Assembly (NCBI GenBank): GCA_949317995.1
Contig: OX439043.1
Location: forward strand, 6,130,501-6,194,500
Length of the DNA stretch: 64,000 nucleotides
Direction: 5' to 3'
Source: Acholoe squamosa
Lineage: Eukaryota > Annelida > Polychaeta > Phyllodocida > Polynoidae
The notes under the pieces were generated by a model. It was given only the letters and a program-made list of their open reading frames with translations. It was not told where the DNA came from and did no database searches. A program made the position numbers and the translations under genes. Below, in pieces: positions 33,886 through 45,987 of the stretch; positions within the stretch are counted from its first letter, which is position 1; every line of letters starts with the position of its first letter.

Positions 33886-34262
33886 GCAGCCATTGCCACT
33901 AGTATCTGGCCAATCAGTAAAATGGCAAAGAGAAATTTCAGTGTGGCAACTGGCAATTGACATGACATTATACAGTCATGTCTCTATAAACCGGCCACCT
34001 TGGTTAGAGAGAAAATTCGGCTGGATGCTGAATCGGCTGGTTCTCTGAATCATAATTACAATAGAATTCAGTGACTGTAATCAAATCTGTTAGGTGGAAT
34101 GGGTGGCTGATAAGTGAATCAACCGACTTGTTGAAAACTGGTATATCGAGACCTAACTGTAATTGGCAAATGGGAACTAGGCACTGGTAACCTACAACTG
34201 GCAAATGGCAACCTATGAGGGGCAATTGGCAGGTGGCAATTAGCAACAGGCAATGGGAAACT
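33886..34262. repeat. Low-complexity GGCAACTGGCAA-type repeats flanking the pogo-like element
   Basis: Words ggcaattggca, ggcaactgg and ggcaaatggcaacc recur on both sides of 33973-34159. Confidence 0.6.
33973..34159. mobile_element. Tc1/mariner-pogo-type miniature element
   Basis: CAGTCATGTCTCTATAAACC at the left pairs with the inverse of ..GGTCTC..ACTG at the right (about 18 of 22 matches). It is flanked by TA at 33971-33972 and 34160-34161. CAGT termini with TA duplications are the hallmark of the pogo/Tigger branch. 187 bp, non-autonomous. Confidence 0.85.
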
Positions 34263-34323
34263 GGCAACATGTCGCACCGGGCTTCCGTAGTTAAACAAGA
34301 AAAATGTGGCAAGGACCAAGAAT

Positions 34324-34490
34324 AGGAGTTGCCACTTCATCACTAGCCACTGCGGGTGACGTCACTGAGACAGCATGACGTCACCAATGATGTCATAGGT
34401 GACGTCAAAGGGAGAAAACCGAAAACATTATGGAGTTGCTACGGTCACTACGCTCCCGGCTGCTGACGCAGCTTGCAACTCCAAAAAAAC
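34324..34490 (-). mobile_element. Family O element, copy 2
   Basis: Reverse of 7550-7711: aggagttgccact start, gcttgcaactccaaaaaaac end; four TGACGTCA-like sites lie between 34356 and 34405. Confidence 0.75.
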
Positions 34491-34760
34491 AGATTTGGAG
34501 ATCTACAACGATACCTTACTGGTTGGAAGGGAGCATCTATACATAGAGAAAGGGATCTGTGTCAAGGTCTTAGTTTCCCAATCTCCAGGTCCAACTCACA
34601 CCTCGGTCTACAGTGGTTCCGTGACTTTTGATACCCTAAGCTGCCATCCCAGCTAATCTCTCGACTGACCCCCCCCCCTCCCCACCGACCCATTGTAAAG
34701 CGTTCACTGCAAGCCTAACACTGCCTTTTACAATAGTGTTAGATTGTCACTCACATGACG

Positions 34761-34778
34761 CCCTGTAGGTGGCAGCAC
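34761..34778 (+). promoter_or_regulatory. CTCF-like motif
   Basis: CCCTGTAGGTGGCAGCAC, good match to the core. Confidence 0.35.
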
Positions 34779-34807
34779 AAACACACCTGGTGGTAGCCTT
34801 CATGTAA

Positions 34808-35032
34808 CAAGCTTCATGAAATAACTGGTGAATCTACCAGGAATCTGTGTAAATCTGATCGCCAACAGTGAACCACCATAATCATATTGCAGTCAACCAG
34901 TGTAATTTCTACAATGAAGCCCCAGGTGGCATTACAGTGGGACAAGGAATCTATATGAAAATAACGACTGACACCTGGCAACTTTGGGACAAGGATTTCG
35001 CCAATGCTTCACATCATTTCACATTGTATATA
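34808..35032 (+). mobile_element. Family E element
   Basis: gaaataactggtgaatctac, gccccaggtggca, gacaaggaatctatatgaaa, ggcaactttgggacaagg, ending tcacattgta. Near complete. Confidence 0.7.
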
Positions 35033-35257
35033 CCGCAATGATTTAATTTAACCGGTGCTGTTCTAACTGCCATCAGTGCAACCTCCATGGTTGTTTCGTA
35101 TGAATGTACAAGTTAATATCAGCTTGTGTTTATGTTGACTGAGTATCGTCTCAATATTGGCAAATTAAGACTGAGATCAGTCAATGGTGAAATGTGAAGT
35201 GAACACAATAAAACACTTCATACCATCACTTTCATTTCATATCAATCTCTTTCCATC

Positions 35258-35310
35258 ATGATGCACTAATGAAGTGTTGGTGAGTCTGCTTGCCAGCACC
35301 TTATTGTTAA
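35258..35310. repeat. Family A fragment
   Basis: catcatgatgcactaatgaagtgttggtgag..cttgccagcaccttattg, one hairpin module only. Confidence 0.7.
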
Positions 35311-36228
35311 TAAACAACATATACTGAAATGCATCTGATGACAATATACCCAAAATTTAAATTTTTAGCCAATCTATTAACGAAATGTATCACATATTTG
35401 CTACTGGACTATGACTGCTGCCCAAAATCCCTTTCCAACCTCTGTCACTCATCAACAGATTCTTAGATCCATTAAACTTAAATACATGCAAAGCCCTCTG
35501 TTTGGAGAGTTGATGACTGACTGCCACCGTGCACCATGTAAGAAATCACAAAAAACCCGCAGTTCTTTAGGGACAGGTCATTATCACCAATTATACAAGT
35601 GCCCACTCATTTCAATCACTATCAGTTATGCTTGAAGCTGAAGTGTTTACAGTGGCAGACTGGGGCTTGGGAACTGGAAATAGGTGCATTTACAGAGAAA
35701 ATCACTGATATCCACTCTAGGACAATGTGCTCACCCCAAATTTGGTGTGAGCCCCATAGGGCATAGGAGCACAGTTTACAAAGTCAGTTCTTGGTGTGGG
35801 GGGGGGGCATGATAACGTTTACCTCTATTCTATTAGTGGGGGGGGGGGGGTTAGACTATCAGAATCAGCCAAAGGATTAGCAATAACTCCTTTGGATCTA
35901 TGTGAGCCACAATTTCACTCCATAAATCCCAATGGAGTGATCAGTAGCTGTCCCTTGAACACTTGCCTCTATAAGTGACTGTCTGAGGTGTCTGTCCGTC
36001 TAGATGGCACCTTGTATGCCACAACAGACTGCAGCAAACCCTTCATGCTCCCTAGTGTCCTGGATGACAACTACTGCAGACCGAGGTGCATTGTGGGCAG
36101 TCTGATTAGTGTCGCCCCCTGTCGGAGATCAGGGACACTGTTGTCGGCGTCTCAGCGCAGGGGATTGTGGGACAAAGTGTGGGGGAGTAGCTCAGTGTGT
36201 CACCGCCAGGTGTCCGGGTTTAACTATT

Positions 36229-36383
36229 TAAGAGATGCAGGAGTGCATCATGCCCTATATTTGGCATGATGCACCAATGAAGTGCTGGCGAGACTGTGCA
36301 CTAGCACTTCATTGGAGCATCATGCCGACCCTCCGGGATATACATGATTAGCCCTGTATGGTCGGCATGATGATTCACTGAGT
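36229..36383. mobile_element. Family A element
   Basis: ggcatgatgcaccaatgaagtgctggcgag stem plus catgccgaccctccggg..atggtcggcatgatg stem; abuts a family E copy. Confidence 0.8.
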
Positions 36384-36397
36384 CTGCCAGTGATCCC

Positions 36398-36590
36398 CGT
36401 AAAACTGAAGGGTGAACAACGGAAACTATATTGCACCAACTCAGTTCAGGTTTCAACAAAAGCCCCAGGTGGCAGCACAGTGGTACAAGGAATCTCTGTG
36501 AAAATGACAGCAGATGTCTGGCAACTTTAAGACAATGATTTTGCCGTCATTTCAACAGCATTTTCATTACAGTGTGTAAACATCCATGAT
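36398..36590 (+). mobile_element. Family E element
   Basis: aagccccaggtggcagcacag, caaggaatctctgtgaaaatga, tctggcaactttaagacaatgattttgccgtcatttcaac. Confidence 0.7.
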
Positions 36591-38700
36591 TGTATGTTGG
36601 CCCTCAGACATGCTTTATATTGATTTCGAGGACCAAAACTAGATGGTCGGGCAGACAATTAGGTTTTCTATATCTATGTATTGTGTTTTATTTTATAAGG
36701 TACAAGAGATCCCCTCATTAAGCTTGGATAATGAGGCGTTTGTTTTACCAGATTACATCGTAACTCCCGATACAGAACATCTGGTCTTTTTTTTCTCTCT
36801 CTCTATGTCTTTTTCTTTTCTTTTTTTTTCTTTCGTCTCCTCCCCCGACCCCCTCATTCTGTTTATTTCTGTTTTGAAACAACCTTTTATCTCCTATGCT
36901 TAAAAAAAAATAAATAAAAAATTTAACTTTAACCCTGTATATCATAGGTACAGCTACCTTACATCTCTTAAGGTGGGTCGCTACCATTGAAATTGAGCCT
37001 ACTACACAGGTTCCTGCGCATATAAGTTATTTTCATCAGAATGAGATCATTTTTGGTACGAACATACCTAGATATGCCCTAAATGTCTACGAAATATTTC
37101 GGGGCATTCTGATCAAAATTGTTCATTTTATGGTAATTTTAAATTTTGGTAGATGATAGATTATGGTTTTGCCAGGACACTTTCACAACTGTGACGATAG
37201 ATGTGCAAAAAGTGGAAAATCTATATAGTTTATCTCTTACCGCAGCTTTAACTGATCATCGTTTGTTTCAAATTCATAACACCAAATCTCACAGATTCCT
37301 GGACAAGGCCACAGATCTGCAGCTATAGAACAAGCAGTGCTGTCGTACATTGTGTAGGACTATTTGTCCAAACACCTAGTGCGATTTGCCTTGAACGTCT
37401 AGAAGGCCTATTTTCTTTTATAAGGATCTTGCAGTACGTCAAGGGGAACTAAATCCATTTCCTCTATGTTTCTATATAGCATAACACACAAAAACAGCTG
37501 CCTAAAATGTTCCTTGGTAAATATTTCAACCATAGCACAGTTAAGTCATCCCTCATACACAATGTGACAGAATGTTGGATAGGCTTAACCCTGTAAATCT
37601 TAAGTAAGGGAATGATATGTGCAGTGAGTGCCATTCTACCTTATTTTGGGCCTAAAAATCTCCATTGGCCAGATTAACTTTTGCATGCTTCATAAAATCC
37701 CCAAGGCCTGGCATAATATAAAAACACACCTACTATTCCATTCATTAACTATTTGGGAACACCTGTGATTTTTTTCATAATTTTACCAATATTTCTTCTG
37801 TCTAATTCTAAACCAATCAGCAGTCAGAACACCCTTCAGTGCAGTCCTGAATACCATATGACTCACGAGAGGGCAACATTTACGTCCATGTAACCAGTAC
37901 TGGTGGCACGGTGGATTGTTAATCGTTCTGAAACATACACCAGTAGGTGTGGTGAAGTCTCTATCATGTATTATTCATTCACCTGCCCCAAATGATGCAT
38001 TTACATGAGGATCATGACAAAAAGATACTGATGATGTTAATTCCAATCTGACAACGGCATTCTATAATTATAAAACTGTCACTGGAATTATTTACAAATA
38101 GGTAGGCTGCAGTGCACTGAAAACCTAGAAGATCCGAAACTAGTCAGTGGTGACGACTTAAGGTCATCAGGTTGACAATACCTAAAACAACTACCTTAAG
38201 GGCTACATCCACTGTGATGGATGGACCATCCATCTCCCTTCATCCGTTGTTTTCTTCATAGAAATCAATGATAAATGATACAGATGAAACGGACGGACGG
38301 TCCATCCCTCGGCAGTGGACGCACCCCTTTAGGTGGTCAAAATGATGACTTTAGGTAGTCAAACTGGCGAGTCGTCAGTATGACAATACTGACAAAACAG
38401 AGTCAACCAATGGGCATAATGCACCAATGTCTCAGTCGCCCTATACGGGTAGAGGGTTTACGAATATTTACGAGATAACCCTCACTCAGACCAATTCAAC
38501 CTGTTCTGATGATATATAATTATGTTAAAAATGTCATTCATTTATTATGTATTAATGGTCTATAATTAATAACAGTTGTATCATTTAGGATGCTGGAAAT
38601 GGCCGTGAAATATTGGGTAGGGTTGCCTCATAAGGGATGCAATACGGGGCTTCTTGGTTAAATCTATGGAGCTTTAGTATTCAACTTGTGATACAATGGT
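36591..38700. other. Stretch without recognised gene
   Basis: Holds a pyrimidine-rich run at 36786-36840, an A-rich end at 36901-36922, and a piece at 37270-37375 resembling the family R2 repeat (cctggacaaggcc..ctatag..tcgtacattgtgtagga). A lone family A word (caatgggcataatgcaccaatg) is at 38408. Confidence 0.45.
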
Positions 38701-38701
38701 A

Positions 38702-39092
38702 AAGGTGAACGATGAGCAGTTTGAGCTGACCTTTTTTTCACGAGGGTGACCTGCCCGTTCCGCATGAGGCCGTTAGGCCAAGTGCAGAGCGGGCAGGTCA
38801 CCCGAGTGAAGAAACAGGAAGCTCAAACTGATCAGAGTTCATCTTTACATTTATGTCAAGGTGTTTGAGTGACTAATTAATCGATATTTGATCAATAAGA
38901 TTGAAATTAAACCCTTATTAAACCCATCGCGAAATCCTGACCGCTGCCATTTTGAATGTTTACGTTTCAAAAATGCTGCGCATGCGCGATAGACCTATGA
39001 CGTCATCGTGCGGATTTGGCGCTGGTTATTTAACACAGGGGTGCAAAACGAGGGTTTAGTGCATTGTCAATGGAGCATCGATATTCACCTTG
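38702..39092 (-). mobile_element. Family G element, copy 2
   Basis: Reverse copy of 26963-27357, from aaggtgaacgatgag to catcgatattcacctt; both the GC-rich hairpin and the GCGCATGCGC segment are retained. Confidence 0.85.
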
Positions 39093-39329
39093 ACATAAAT
39101 GTCTGATCTTGTTCCACGGCCCGTCATCTCTGTTGCTACAACTCACCAACCGCGGCTACTTTGGCAACTTAGAGTTAATTAGCATTATGGGTAACGGAAG
39201 CAGCTGGAGTAGTGACTAGCCATAGCCTTGTCACACAGAGGTCAGATAGAGGCTATAGGTAGCTACACATCGAGGTCTGTGAGTATCTACAGTTAGGAAA
39301 TACGCCTCCTATGTCTCAATATTTTCTAG

Positions 39330-39425
39330 AACACTACCACGGCCATGCCCCGTGTCTTATTCCCATTATAACACAGGAAAATCACACATCAGCCTCCTGA
39401 TAACACAGGAATATTTATTGTGAAG
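39330..39425 (-). repeat. Dispersed repeat U, copy 2
   Basis: attcccattataacacagg..cacacatcagcc..aggaatat..tgtgaagt is the inverse of 28361-28450. Confidence 0.55.
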
Positions 39426-39519
39426 TCTCAAGGTGAAAATAAGTTAACCTTCATTATCCATCTATATAATTCACTGTCAATGCTACAGTTCATTAAATCT
39501 ATGGCTCTTAAAATGATAA

Positions 39520-39770
39520 AGCACTCGGGCGCTGGTTTATTTCAGCCTGAGCCTGCTTGTTCAAGACTCAAATTAAAGCGTATATATTGACATTTCAATA
39601 CCCCTGAACCCCCAACCATATAATGGCTTCTTGGGATACGCCAGTCCCACCTCGGGGAATACGATGTAAAAATATCCCATGGTCATGGACATTTGCTTAT
39701 GTATTTTTGAATATCAATACCGCCCTAACCAAGGCGCTTATTTAAGACAGGCACCTATTAAAGAATGCAA
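39520..39770. repeat. Family P repeat with a family M fragment inside
   Basis: P words flank (gcgctggtttatttcag.. and ..ggcgcttatttaagacagg), with ctcggggaatacgatgtaaaaatatcccatgg at 39653-39685 between, which is the M arm. Confidence 0.5.
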
Positions 39771-39892
39771 TGTCATGTTCAACAAAACACTTCACTTTCG
39801 TGCTCAAGTAGCCTGGCACCTAAACTATTCACCATTGAAGGATCCATGAAAAGCCTTAGATTTACTGTTATGATTCGTCAATTCAATGCCAG

Positions 39893-40084
39893 GAATGCAT
39901 TGGTGCATCATGTTACTCATCAGGGCTGCACGCATACTTCATGCCGACCCTCTGGGGTTGGTATACACCTGAAGGGTCGGCATGATGCTCCAATAAGGTG
40001 CTGGCAAGCAGATTCACCAACACTTCATTAATGCATCATGATGACGAATTGGCATGATGCACTCCTGCACTATAGCAACCCTTA
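39893..40084. mobile_element. Family A element (first of a direct pair)
   Basis: Has the catgccgaccctctgggg..agggtcggcatgatg hairpin and the ccaataaggtgctgg hairpin. Confidence 0.8.
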
Positions 40085-40283
40085 ACCCTTTAAAGGCCCT
40101 GATGTATTAATGCATCATGCCCATTGGTCGTCATGATGCACCAATGAAGTGCTGGTGAGACTGCTCGCTAGCACTTCATTGGAGCATCATACAGACCCTA
40201 CGGGAGTATATGTATTAACCCTGTGCATCAGGACGACCAATGGGAATGATGCATTAATGCATCAGCGGCCTTTAAAGGGTTAT
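40085..40283. mobile_element. Family A element (second of the pair)
   Basis: aaccctttaaaggccctgatgtattaatgcatcatgccc start, ccaatgaagtgctggtgag stem, gcatcagcggcctttaaagggtta end. Terminal sequences are inverse, about 23 bp. Confidence 0.85.
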
Positions 40284-40300
40284 CTAAGTGTTTAGGAGTA

Positions 40301-40345
40301 GTGACCCCTTCCTCCCACACTGGCTGTGTTGGAGGAAGGGGTCAC
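40301..40345. repeat. Strong hairpin, 20-bp arms
   Basis: GTGACCCCTTCCTCCCACAC and its near-perfect inverse separated by 5 bases. Single copy. Confidence 0.8.
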
Positions 40346-40474
40346 TGGTCTTTGTACAGGTCTGATATTGATTAAAGGTACCATTGTCTTTAAGACCCCT
40401 AGTTCCATTTAGTGTCTGGTTTCTAACAAAATTGATTGAATAAACTGATTTGAGACCTTTTCTTCTCATTGTAA

Positions 40475-40939
40475 GGGTCTCAGACCACCAAAACATTTCT
40501 CACTATAATCTATTATAGCTTAACCACTGATAAAACCCGCCTACAATGATTCAAATCGCCCAAAATAACCACAAATCTTTAGATACATCTTTTATCCTTA
40601 ATCTGAGATGAAAAAAACATAGGTTTGACCAATCCAGTTTTTTTTTTCTATTGGCCTGCATGCATACCTACCTACATTTTGACCTATTCTGCACCTAATA
40701 ATTCAACAGTGCTCACTAATTTTTTAATGCCACCCACCAGTGCCTAACCAAAGGGCCAGTGTGTCACAATTTATATTCTATGAATCAGTACAGTTTGGTG
40801 ATTTATTTGATGCCTTATAGCAAAGCTGACAATAATTTCCACACACTAATATAGACCAATCAGAGGCCACCATCTCTTAACTGCCTACATTTACTGTATG
40901 ATCGTCGTTACTGCAGACCTCTATGGTGGTCCGAGATCT
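40475..40939 (+). mobile_element. Family H element, copy 1
   Basis: Inverted ends GGTCTCAGACCACC and GGTGGTCCGAGATC; about 465 bp. Nearly identical to 41855-42315. Confidence 0.85.
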
Positions 40940-41854
40940 TAAAGGAGGGGGTCAGGACTAAAACTTACCCCAAACATCACTTATACAAACTTTTAGGTGT
41001 ACTTCATAAAATTATAACTTGTGAGGTGCCCTGTGAGCCCCTAAACTATAGACCATGGGGGTAATCGATGCCCTCGTAACCCTGGAAAATGGTCTCTTTT
41101 TCAGGCTGTTTTCACTCTCCGACACCCTATACATGTTTAACTTGTTTTCTCAATAAATATTCAACCCAGGACCCTGAAATTCAGCACAGATTTCGTCCAG
41201 GTGGTCTCCTACATGAAACAACTGCTTTTGCTGAGCTTTGACCCCTAGATTGTACATGGAGTGTTGAAATATTATGCAAAATTGACAAAATGTGCACTGA
41301 AAATAGAAATATTTTGACATTTTCTCTATTTTTCCTGGATTTATTCCTTATCCATGGCTGTTTTCATGTTATGTCCATAATTCCACATATCTTAGGAATG
41401 ACTCTGTAAAATATTGTGATAAAAGCTTTAATATTTACTGTTTTATGACTTGAGCAAGGGCTTGATATTAGACAATGGAGCTATACACCGTCTATCAGCA
41501 AGTAGGGCCTGAGTGTCCTTCAATCCTACATTCTGTCAAATATGCATGTCATTAGGTTATAAAATCCCAGAGAGGGAATTATTCAGCATTTTTGCCCACA
41601 AATCCTTGAATTGATCCATCCCTGTAACTCTAAAAATGTGGTAATGTGCATAGAAAGGCCTCTAAGTCAGAATCAATGAAGTCCGCAATAATACCAATAG
41701 CCCTACAGCCTGGATTTTCTCCATTTTCCGTACTTTTCATGCAAATTTCCACCTTCTTCAGCAATAATCTATCCAAACTAACCAAATCCAACTAAGAAAA
41801 AAGCTTTTTGAGCATTTCCAAGCTATGCTGGCTAACTGTCATATCACCACTTAA
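40940..41854. other. Spacer between the two family H copies
   Basis: About 915 bp of sequence with no recognised repeat, ORF or RNA gene. Because it lies between direct copies it may have been carried as a compound unit. Confidence 0.4.
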
Positions 41855-42315
41855 GGTCTCGGACCACCAAAACATTTCTCACTATAATCTATTATAGCTT
41901 AACCACTGATAAAACCCGCCTACAATGATTCAAATCGCCCAAAATAACCACAAATCTTTAGATACATCTTTTATCCTTAATCTGATATGAAAAAAACATA
42001 GGTTTGACCAATCCAATTTTTTTTCTATTGGCCTGCATGTGTACCTACCTACATTTTGACCTATTCTGCACCTAATAATTCAACAGTGCTCACTAATTTT
42101 TTAATGCCACCCACCAGTGCCTAACCAAAGGGCCAGTGTGTCACAATTTATATTCTATGAATCAGTACAGTTTAGTGATTTATTTGATGCCTTATAGCAA
42201 AGCTGACAATAATTTCCACACACTAATATAGACCAATCAGAGGCCACCATCTCTTAACTGCCTACATTTACTGTATGATCGTCGTTACTGTGGACCTCTA
42301 TGGTGGTCCGAGATC
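41855..42315 (+). mobile_element. Family H element, copy 2
   Basis: Direct repeat of copy 1 with only a handful of substitutions and a shorter T run (9 versus 12 around ccaatccaatttttttt). Flanked on the left by TTAA. Confidence 0.85.
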
Positions 42316-42484
42316 TAAGAGGAGGGGATACCCTAGCAGTATTGCATTGGGCACAACACACTCGGAAAACACTATGGTGCAACCTAAAGTGCTTTTGTCA
42401 AGGCTAACAAATAAACTTTCAGCCTGTTATTGTTTATGCTGCTCCCTTGCAACACTATAATTGTCAGACCAGCAGACAGGTGAT

Positions 42485-42488
<4 letters not shown>

Positions 42489-42537
<49 letters not shown>
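42489..42537. repeat. (TA)n microsatellite
   Basis: Uninterrupted TA run of about 48 bp. Confidence 0.95.
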
Positions 42538-42538
<1 letters not shown>

Positions 42539-43021
42539 CATTTTCAAAATCTCATTTGGCCAACCCTCAACATGTCGAAGTTTAACTATGGACCCCAGGG
42601 CCTGGCGAGCTGGGTGCAGCTTTTAGAGGTGGAGGCTGCCATTTGTAGTATTTCACTAGAAAAACCATAACAGACGCACAGTGAGCCTCTTTCACACACC
42701 CTAGTGGTTGCACAACACTACTACGAGCCACCATTTTGGAGATCTTCAAGTTTTTATTTAGATTTGTGTGAATTGTCCAAGTCCTGCTGTCTGTCAACAG
42801 TGGTTGTGTGGTAAAGGGTGAAAAATGTTAGGAATGATGCAAAAAGGGTATTCCCTAATGGGGCCCATGGAGTCTCCTTTCTCAATGCCTGGTGGGAGAT
42901 TTGTATTCAGCCATGGCACAGAGAGAATTAGAAACAGTTGGTGAATATTCATCAAGTTGCCTCTTTATGTAAGGTTTGCTGTGGTCTGAACGTATCCACT
43001 AGCTCATTAACACTTTCAACC

Positions 43022-43145
43022 TTTAACACTTTAAGGGTCACTGCTTGCATCATCCCCATTGGTTGTCATGATGCATGAATGCAGCCCTGGTGAGTAACTC
43101 ACAAGGTCTACATTCATGTATCATGCTGACACTATGTGGTCGACA
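43022..43145. repeat. Family A partial copy
   Basis: ttaagggtcactgcttgcatcatccccattgg, catgaatgcagccctggtgagtaactcaca..; truncated before the other modules. Confidence 0.7.
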
Positions 43146-43159
43146 CAGCCCCGGACTTT

Positions 43160-43421
43160 TAACCCTTTAACAGACGCTGATGCAAGAGTGCATCATGTTG
43201 ATTTGTCAGCATGATGCTCCAATAAAGTGCTTGCGAGTCTGCTCACCAGCACTTCATTGGTGCAACATGACGACACTCGGAGAGTGCATCGAGCCTTTAG
43301 GATGGACACGATGCAGGAATGTAGCTCTCGCATGTTACTCACCAGGGATGCATTTATGTGTTATGATGATGACCAATGGGCACAGTGAACTAATGCATCA
43401 GCGGCCTTTAGATCATTAAGC
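43160..43421. mobile_element. Family A element
   Basis: aaccctttaacagacgctgatgc start; hairpin ccaataaagtgcttgcgag..caccagcacttcattgg; gcatcagcggccttta end. Confidence 0.8.
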
Positions 43422-43432
43422 CCACAGTGGTT

Positions 43433-43640
43433 GATTGTGCATTGATGCATCATTCACATTGCTTCAGCATCATGCTCCAATGAAGTGGTGAAGAATCTGT
43501 TCACCACCACTTCATGTTTGCATTACGCCAACCCTTCGGGAGTATATCAACCCCATAGGGTTGGCGTGGCGCTCGAATGCAGCCCATGCCAGTAACTCAC
43601 CAGGGCTGCATTCATCTCGTAATTTGCCCTTAAAGGTTTA
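43433..43640. mobile_element. Family A element
   Basis: ccaatgaagtggtgaag..caccaccacttcat stem, cgccaacccttcggg..ccccatagggttggcg stem and gcagcccatgcc..agggctgc stem. Third copy in a 620-bp cluster. Confidence 0.75.
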
Positions 43641-43679
43641 AATACCTTGTGATTTCTCACTTTTGACAATTGGCAGATG

Positions 43680-43759
43680 TTAAAGGAGCTCTGAATCAGC
43701 TACGTCCGCCACAGTGCTAACGTCGGCGGACGTAGGTCCTCGATTCAGAGCGCCTTTAA
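43680..43759. mobile_element. 80-bp perfect-ended hairpin element
   Basis: Ends TTAAAGGAGCTCTGAATC and GATTCAGAGCGCCTTTAA are inverse with one mismatch; an inner stem CTACGTCCGCC/GGCGGACGTAG follows. TTAA at both ends hints at TTAA-targeting. Confidence 0.8.
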
Positions 43760-43947
43760 CTTTGACAGTTCATGCCAGCAACACTAGCTCAGCTTGTATG
43801 CAGAGTAAAGTGTGTGAGAGCCATATTAAATAACCCATTACTTTTCTTTCAATCGTTTGCAATTTTGATTGCAAAAGCCGGCTTTCGTTCCATGAGGTGT
43901 CGCATTTTCTTAAGGAGGGTGGATTTTGTGGCATTTCATTGGACGAG

Positions 43948-44207
43948 TGTAGACTGAAAACAGTCTCCCTGACAAAATGACATGTATATCCATGTCAACT
44001 TGATTTGACAGAGAGAGCACATGTCATTGGGACATGGCACATATGTCACCATGACAACTGTCTTCATTACGCATGTCAAGTGGAGTTGACGAACCAAATT
44101 TGAGAGTGTCAACCTCATTCAACATGCCTTTCACGCATGTCATGTGGGAGAAAATCGTGACCTGTGCAGTATGGGTCAAAGCGATCAGTCTTCTTTTCTC
44201 TGTGTAG
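43948..44207 (+). mobile_element. Family F element, copy 1
   Basis: 260 bp, from tgtagactgaaaacag to tttctctgtgtag. The interior has many catgtcaa/ttgacatg words on both strands. Confidence 0.75.
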
Positions 44208-44836
44208 GTTTTGCCCAAGTTGCTTTATTCCAAGTGTGTATTGTTGTGTTCTTAATGTAATTCCTGAAGCGGCTTCTGTACTGAGGGTACATATCATGAA
44301 GTGTACTGCCTGAGTGTTCTGAAAAGATTGGGAATTGGATTCTCAGTAGAGCTATCTCAACTTCTAATTCCCTGAACTTCTCCACCCTGAAAAACCACTT
44401 CCCACCTTGTACTGTGATGGAATTGACTTCAATTGAATCAGACTGTGTTGCAAAAATTGAGGGAACTGGTCCCATGATTGGTCACACCTAAATGGTTCAG
44501 GGTTCAAAATATATATTACATAGACCAGGTAATTGGAGGAAGGAACTAGACAGGAGTGGGTTCCTACTAGGGAAGTACACACCAATTCTGGACCACTCCT
44601 TAACCACATCTCTCACCTATTACCTTTCGGCAACATAACAGAGAAAAAATTCACCAAGGCGAATCAATTTCATTTTGGGAATAGCACCGAATAGGCCAAA
44701 TTCCAATTTTTTAGAAAAACCCTCTGAGATCATTAATGGGTGGTGGAATAAGGGATTGTGGTTGTGTGATTATATCTGTCATAATGGGTAATTGTCTTAT
44801 GTATTAGGGCATGATACATATACATTGAATGTACCA

Positions 44837-45389
44837 GGAGGGTGTTGCTCCTATGGGAAGTGCCTCTTCTGCAGAAATGGCTTTCCATGTAGTGACAACT
44901 TTTCACTTGTGTTGCTCACATGTGGTCAGGCCAAAAAAAAATAAAAGGTGTGTTTCCAGTAACAAAGCTCAAAGAGCTAGGGCGGATTTTTTTTTTTTTT
45001 TTTTAATCTTTTTCTTTTTACATTTATATAGGAAATGCACATATCAATGATGGGAAAATGACAAGTGTGAGAGAGGGGAAGAACACGAAAAGGATACAGG
45101 GAAATTCTCGAAAAGTAATGAGAAATTTCTTTAAAATATGATTTTTTTTTATTAATTTGGCCTCATGCTAGTACTGTGCTAGAAAAGAGTATTTTGAGTA
45201 CCTAGTCGGGAGAAGTCAGTCAGTATAGTAGAGTATAGAGTGTGTGACATGAGTAGGTACCTGATATTACAGCTCTCTAAGGCAGGTGACTTTTCACTGC
45301 AAGTTGAATGATGAAGCAGAGCGGGACTTGTCTTGAAAAGAGGGCACATACTGACAGCTCTATTTACCATAGGAGCAACACCCTTCTGG
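44837..45389 (-). mobile_element. Family B element, copy 4, interrupted by family C
   Basis: ggagggtgttgctcctatgg at the left and cataggagcaacacccttc at the right. The interior matches B except for an insertion near 44931-45172 that begins ggccaaaaaaaaataaaagg and ends ttaatttggcc. Confidence 0.8.
44931..45172 (+). mobile_element. Family C element nested in family B
   Basis: Ends ggccaaaaa and tttggcc are inverse; tgtttccagtaac is present; the interior keeps gaaatgcacatatcaatgatgg as in 12560-12640. Confidence 0.65.
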
Positions 45390-45587
45390 AATCTTCACAA
45401 AATTAACAGAAATATAGATGAACTCTGAAAATGTTGCATATCATAATCATTAATTTTGTTTAAGCCCACTTGCACTTATAAATCTAAATTTAAGGTTTCG
45501 GGCCTTGGGGGGCGGGGTCCTAGTACTACACGTTAGCCCATTTGAGCCCCCTGCACCTTAACGAGTAGTTACATTTACACAACAACG

Positions 45588-45620
45588 TTACCATTCAACC
45601 AAACATTGGTTGAATGGTAT
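45588..45620. repeat. Short hairpin
   Basis: ACCATTCAACCAA and its exact inverse separated by a few bases. Confidence 0.8.
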
Positions 45621-45987
45621 ATTGGTGAGTGCGGGGGACATATGGCCTTGGCACTGTCACTACACCTGGTGTTATCCCTTGGCACCTCAGGTCACATGTG
45701 GTTATGATGTCACACTGATTCAAGTATGCTGAGAGCAGTTGGGGCTGTTATGCTGTTGGCTGGACATTAATCTTTTCTTTTTTATGTTTCTTCATTTAAT
45801 AAATAGGCCACGTCTCCATATACTCGTCTGTAACACTCTGTCCCTCCTCGAACCAATACAACCCTATCGCCTTTTGATGCAAGAAACCATAGTGTTTAAG
45901 GGTGGGGACAATAACTACAGGGATGAATTGGCATCACTACGGAAAAACAATCTGCAGCGGTCATAGGCCTACCTTAAAGAATCATAT

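Noticed and set aside
36180..36230. tRNA-like A box (gggggagtagctcagtgtg) followed by ccgggtttaac
   Set aside because: The B box does not fit, no cloverleaf can be drawn and there is no acceptor stem; at most a chance or very old tRNA-derived trace.
40475..42315. LTR retrotransposon (two direct 460-bp repeats)
   Set aside because: Each repeat has its own inverted termini, lacks TG..CA ends, and the spacer has no primer-binding site, gag or pol.
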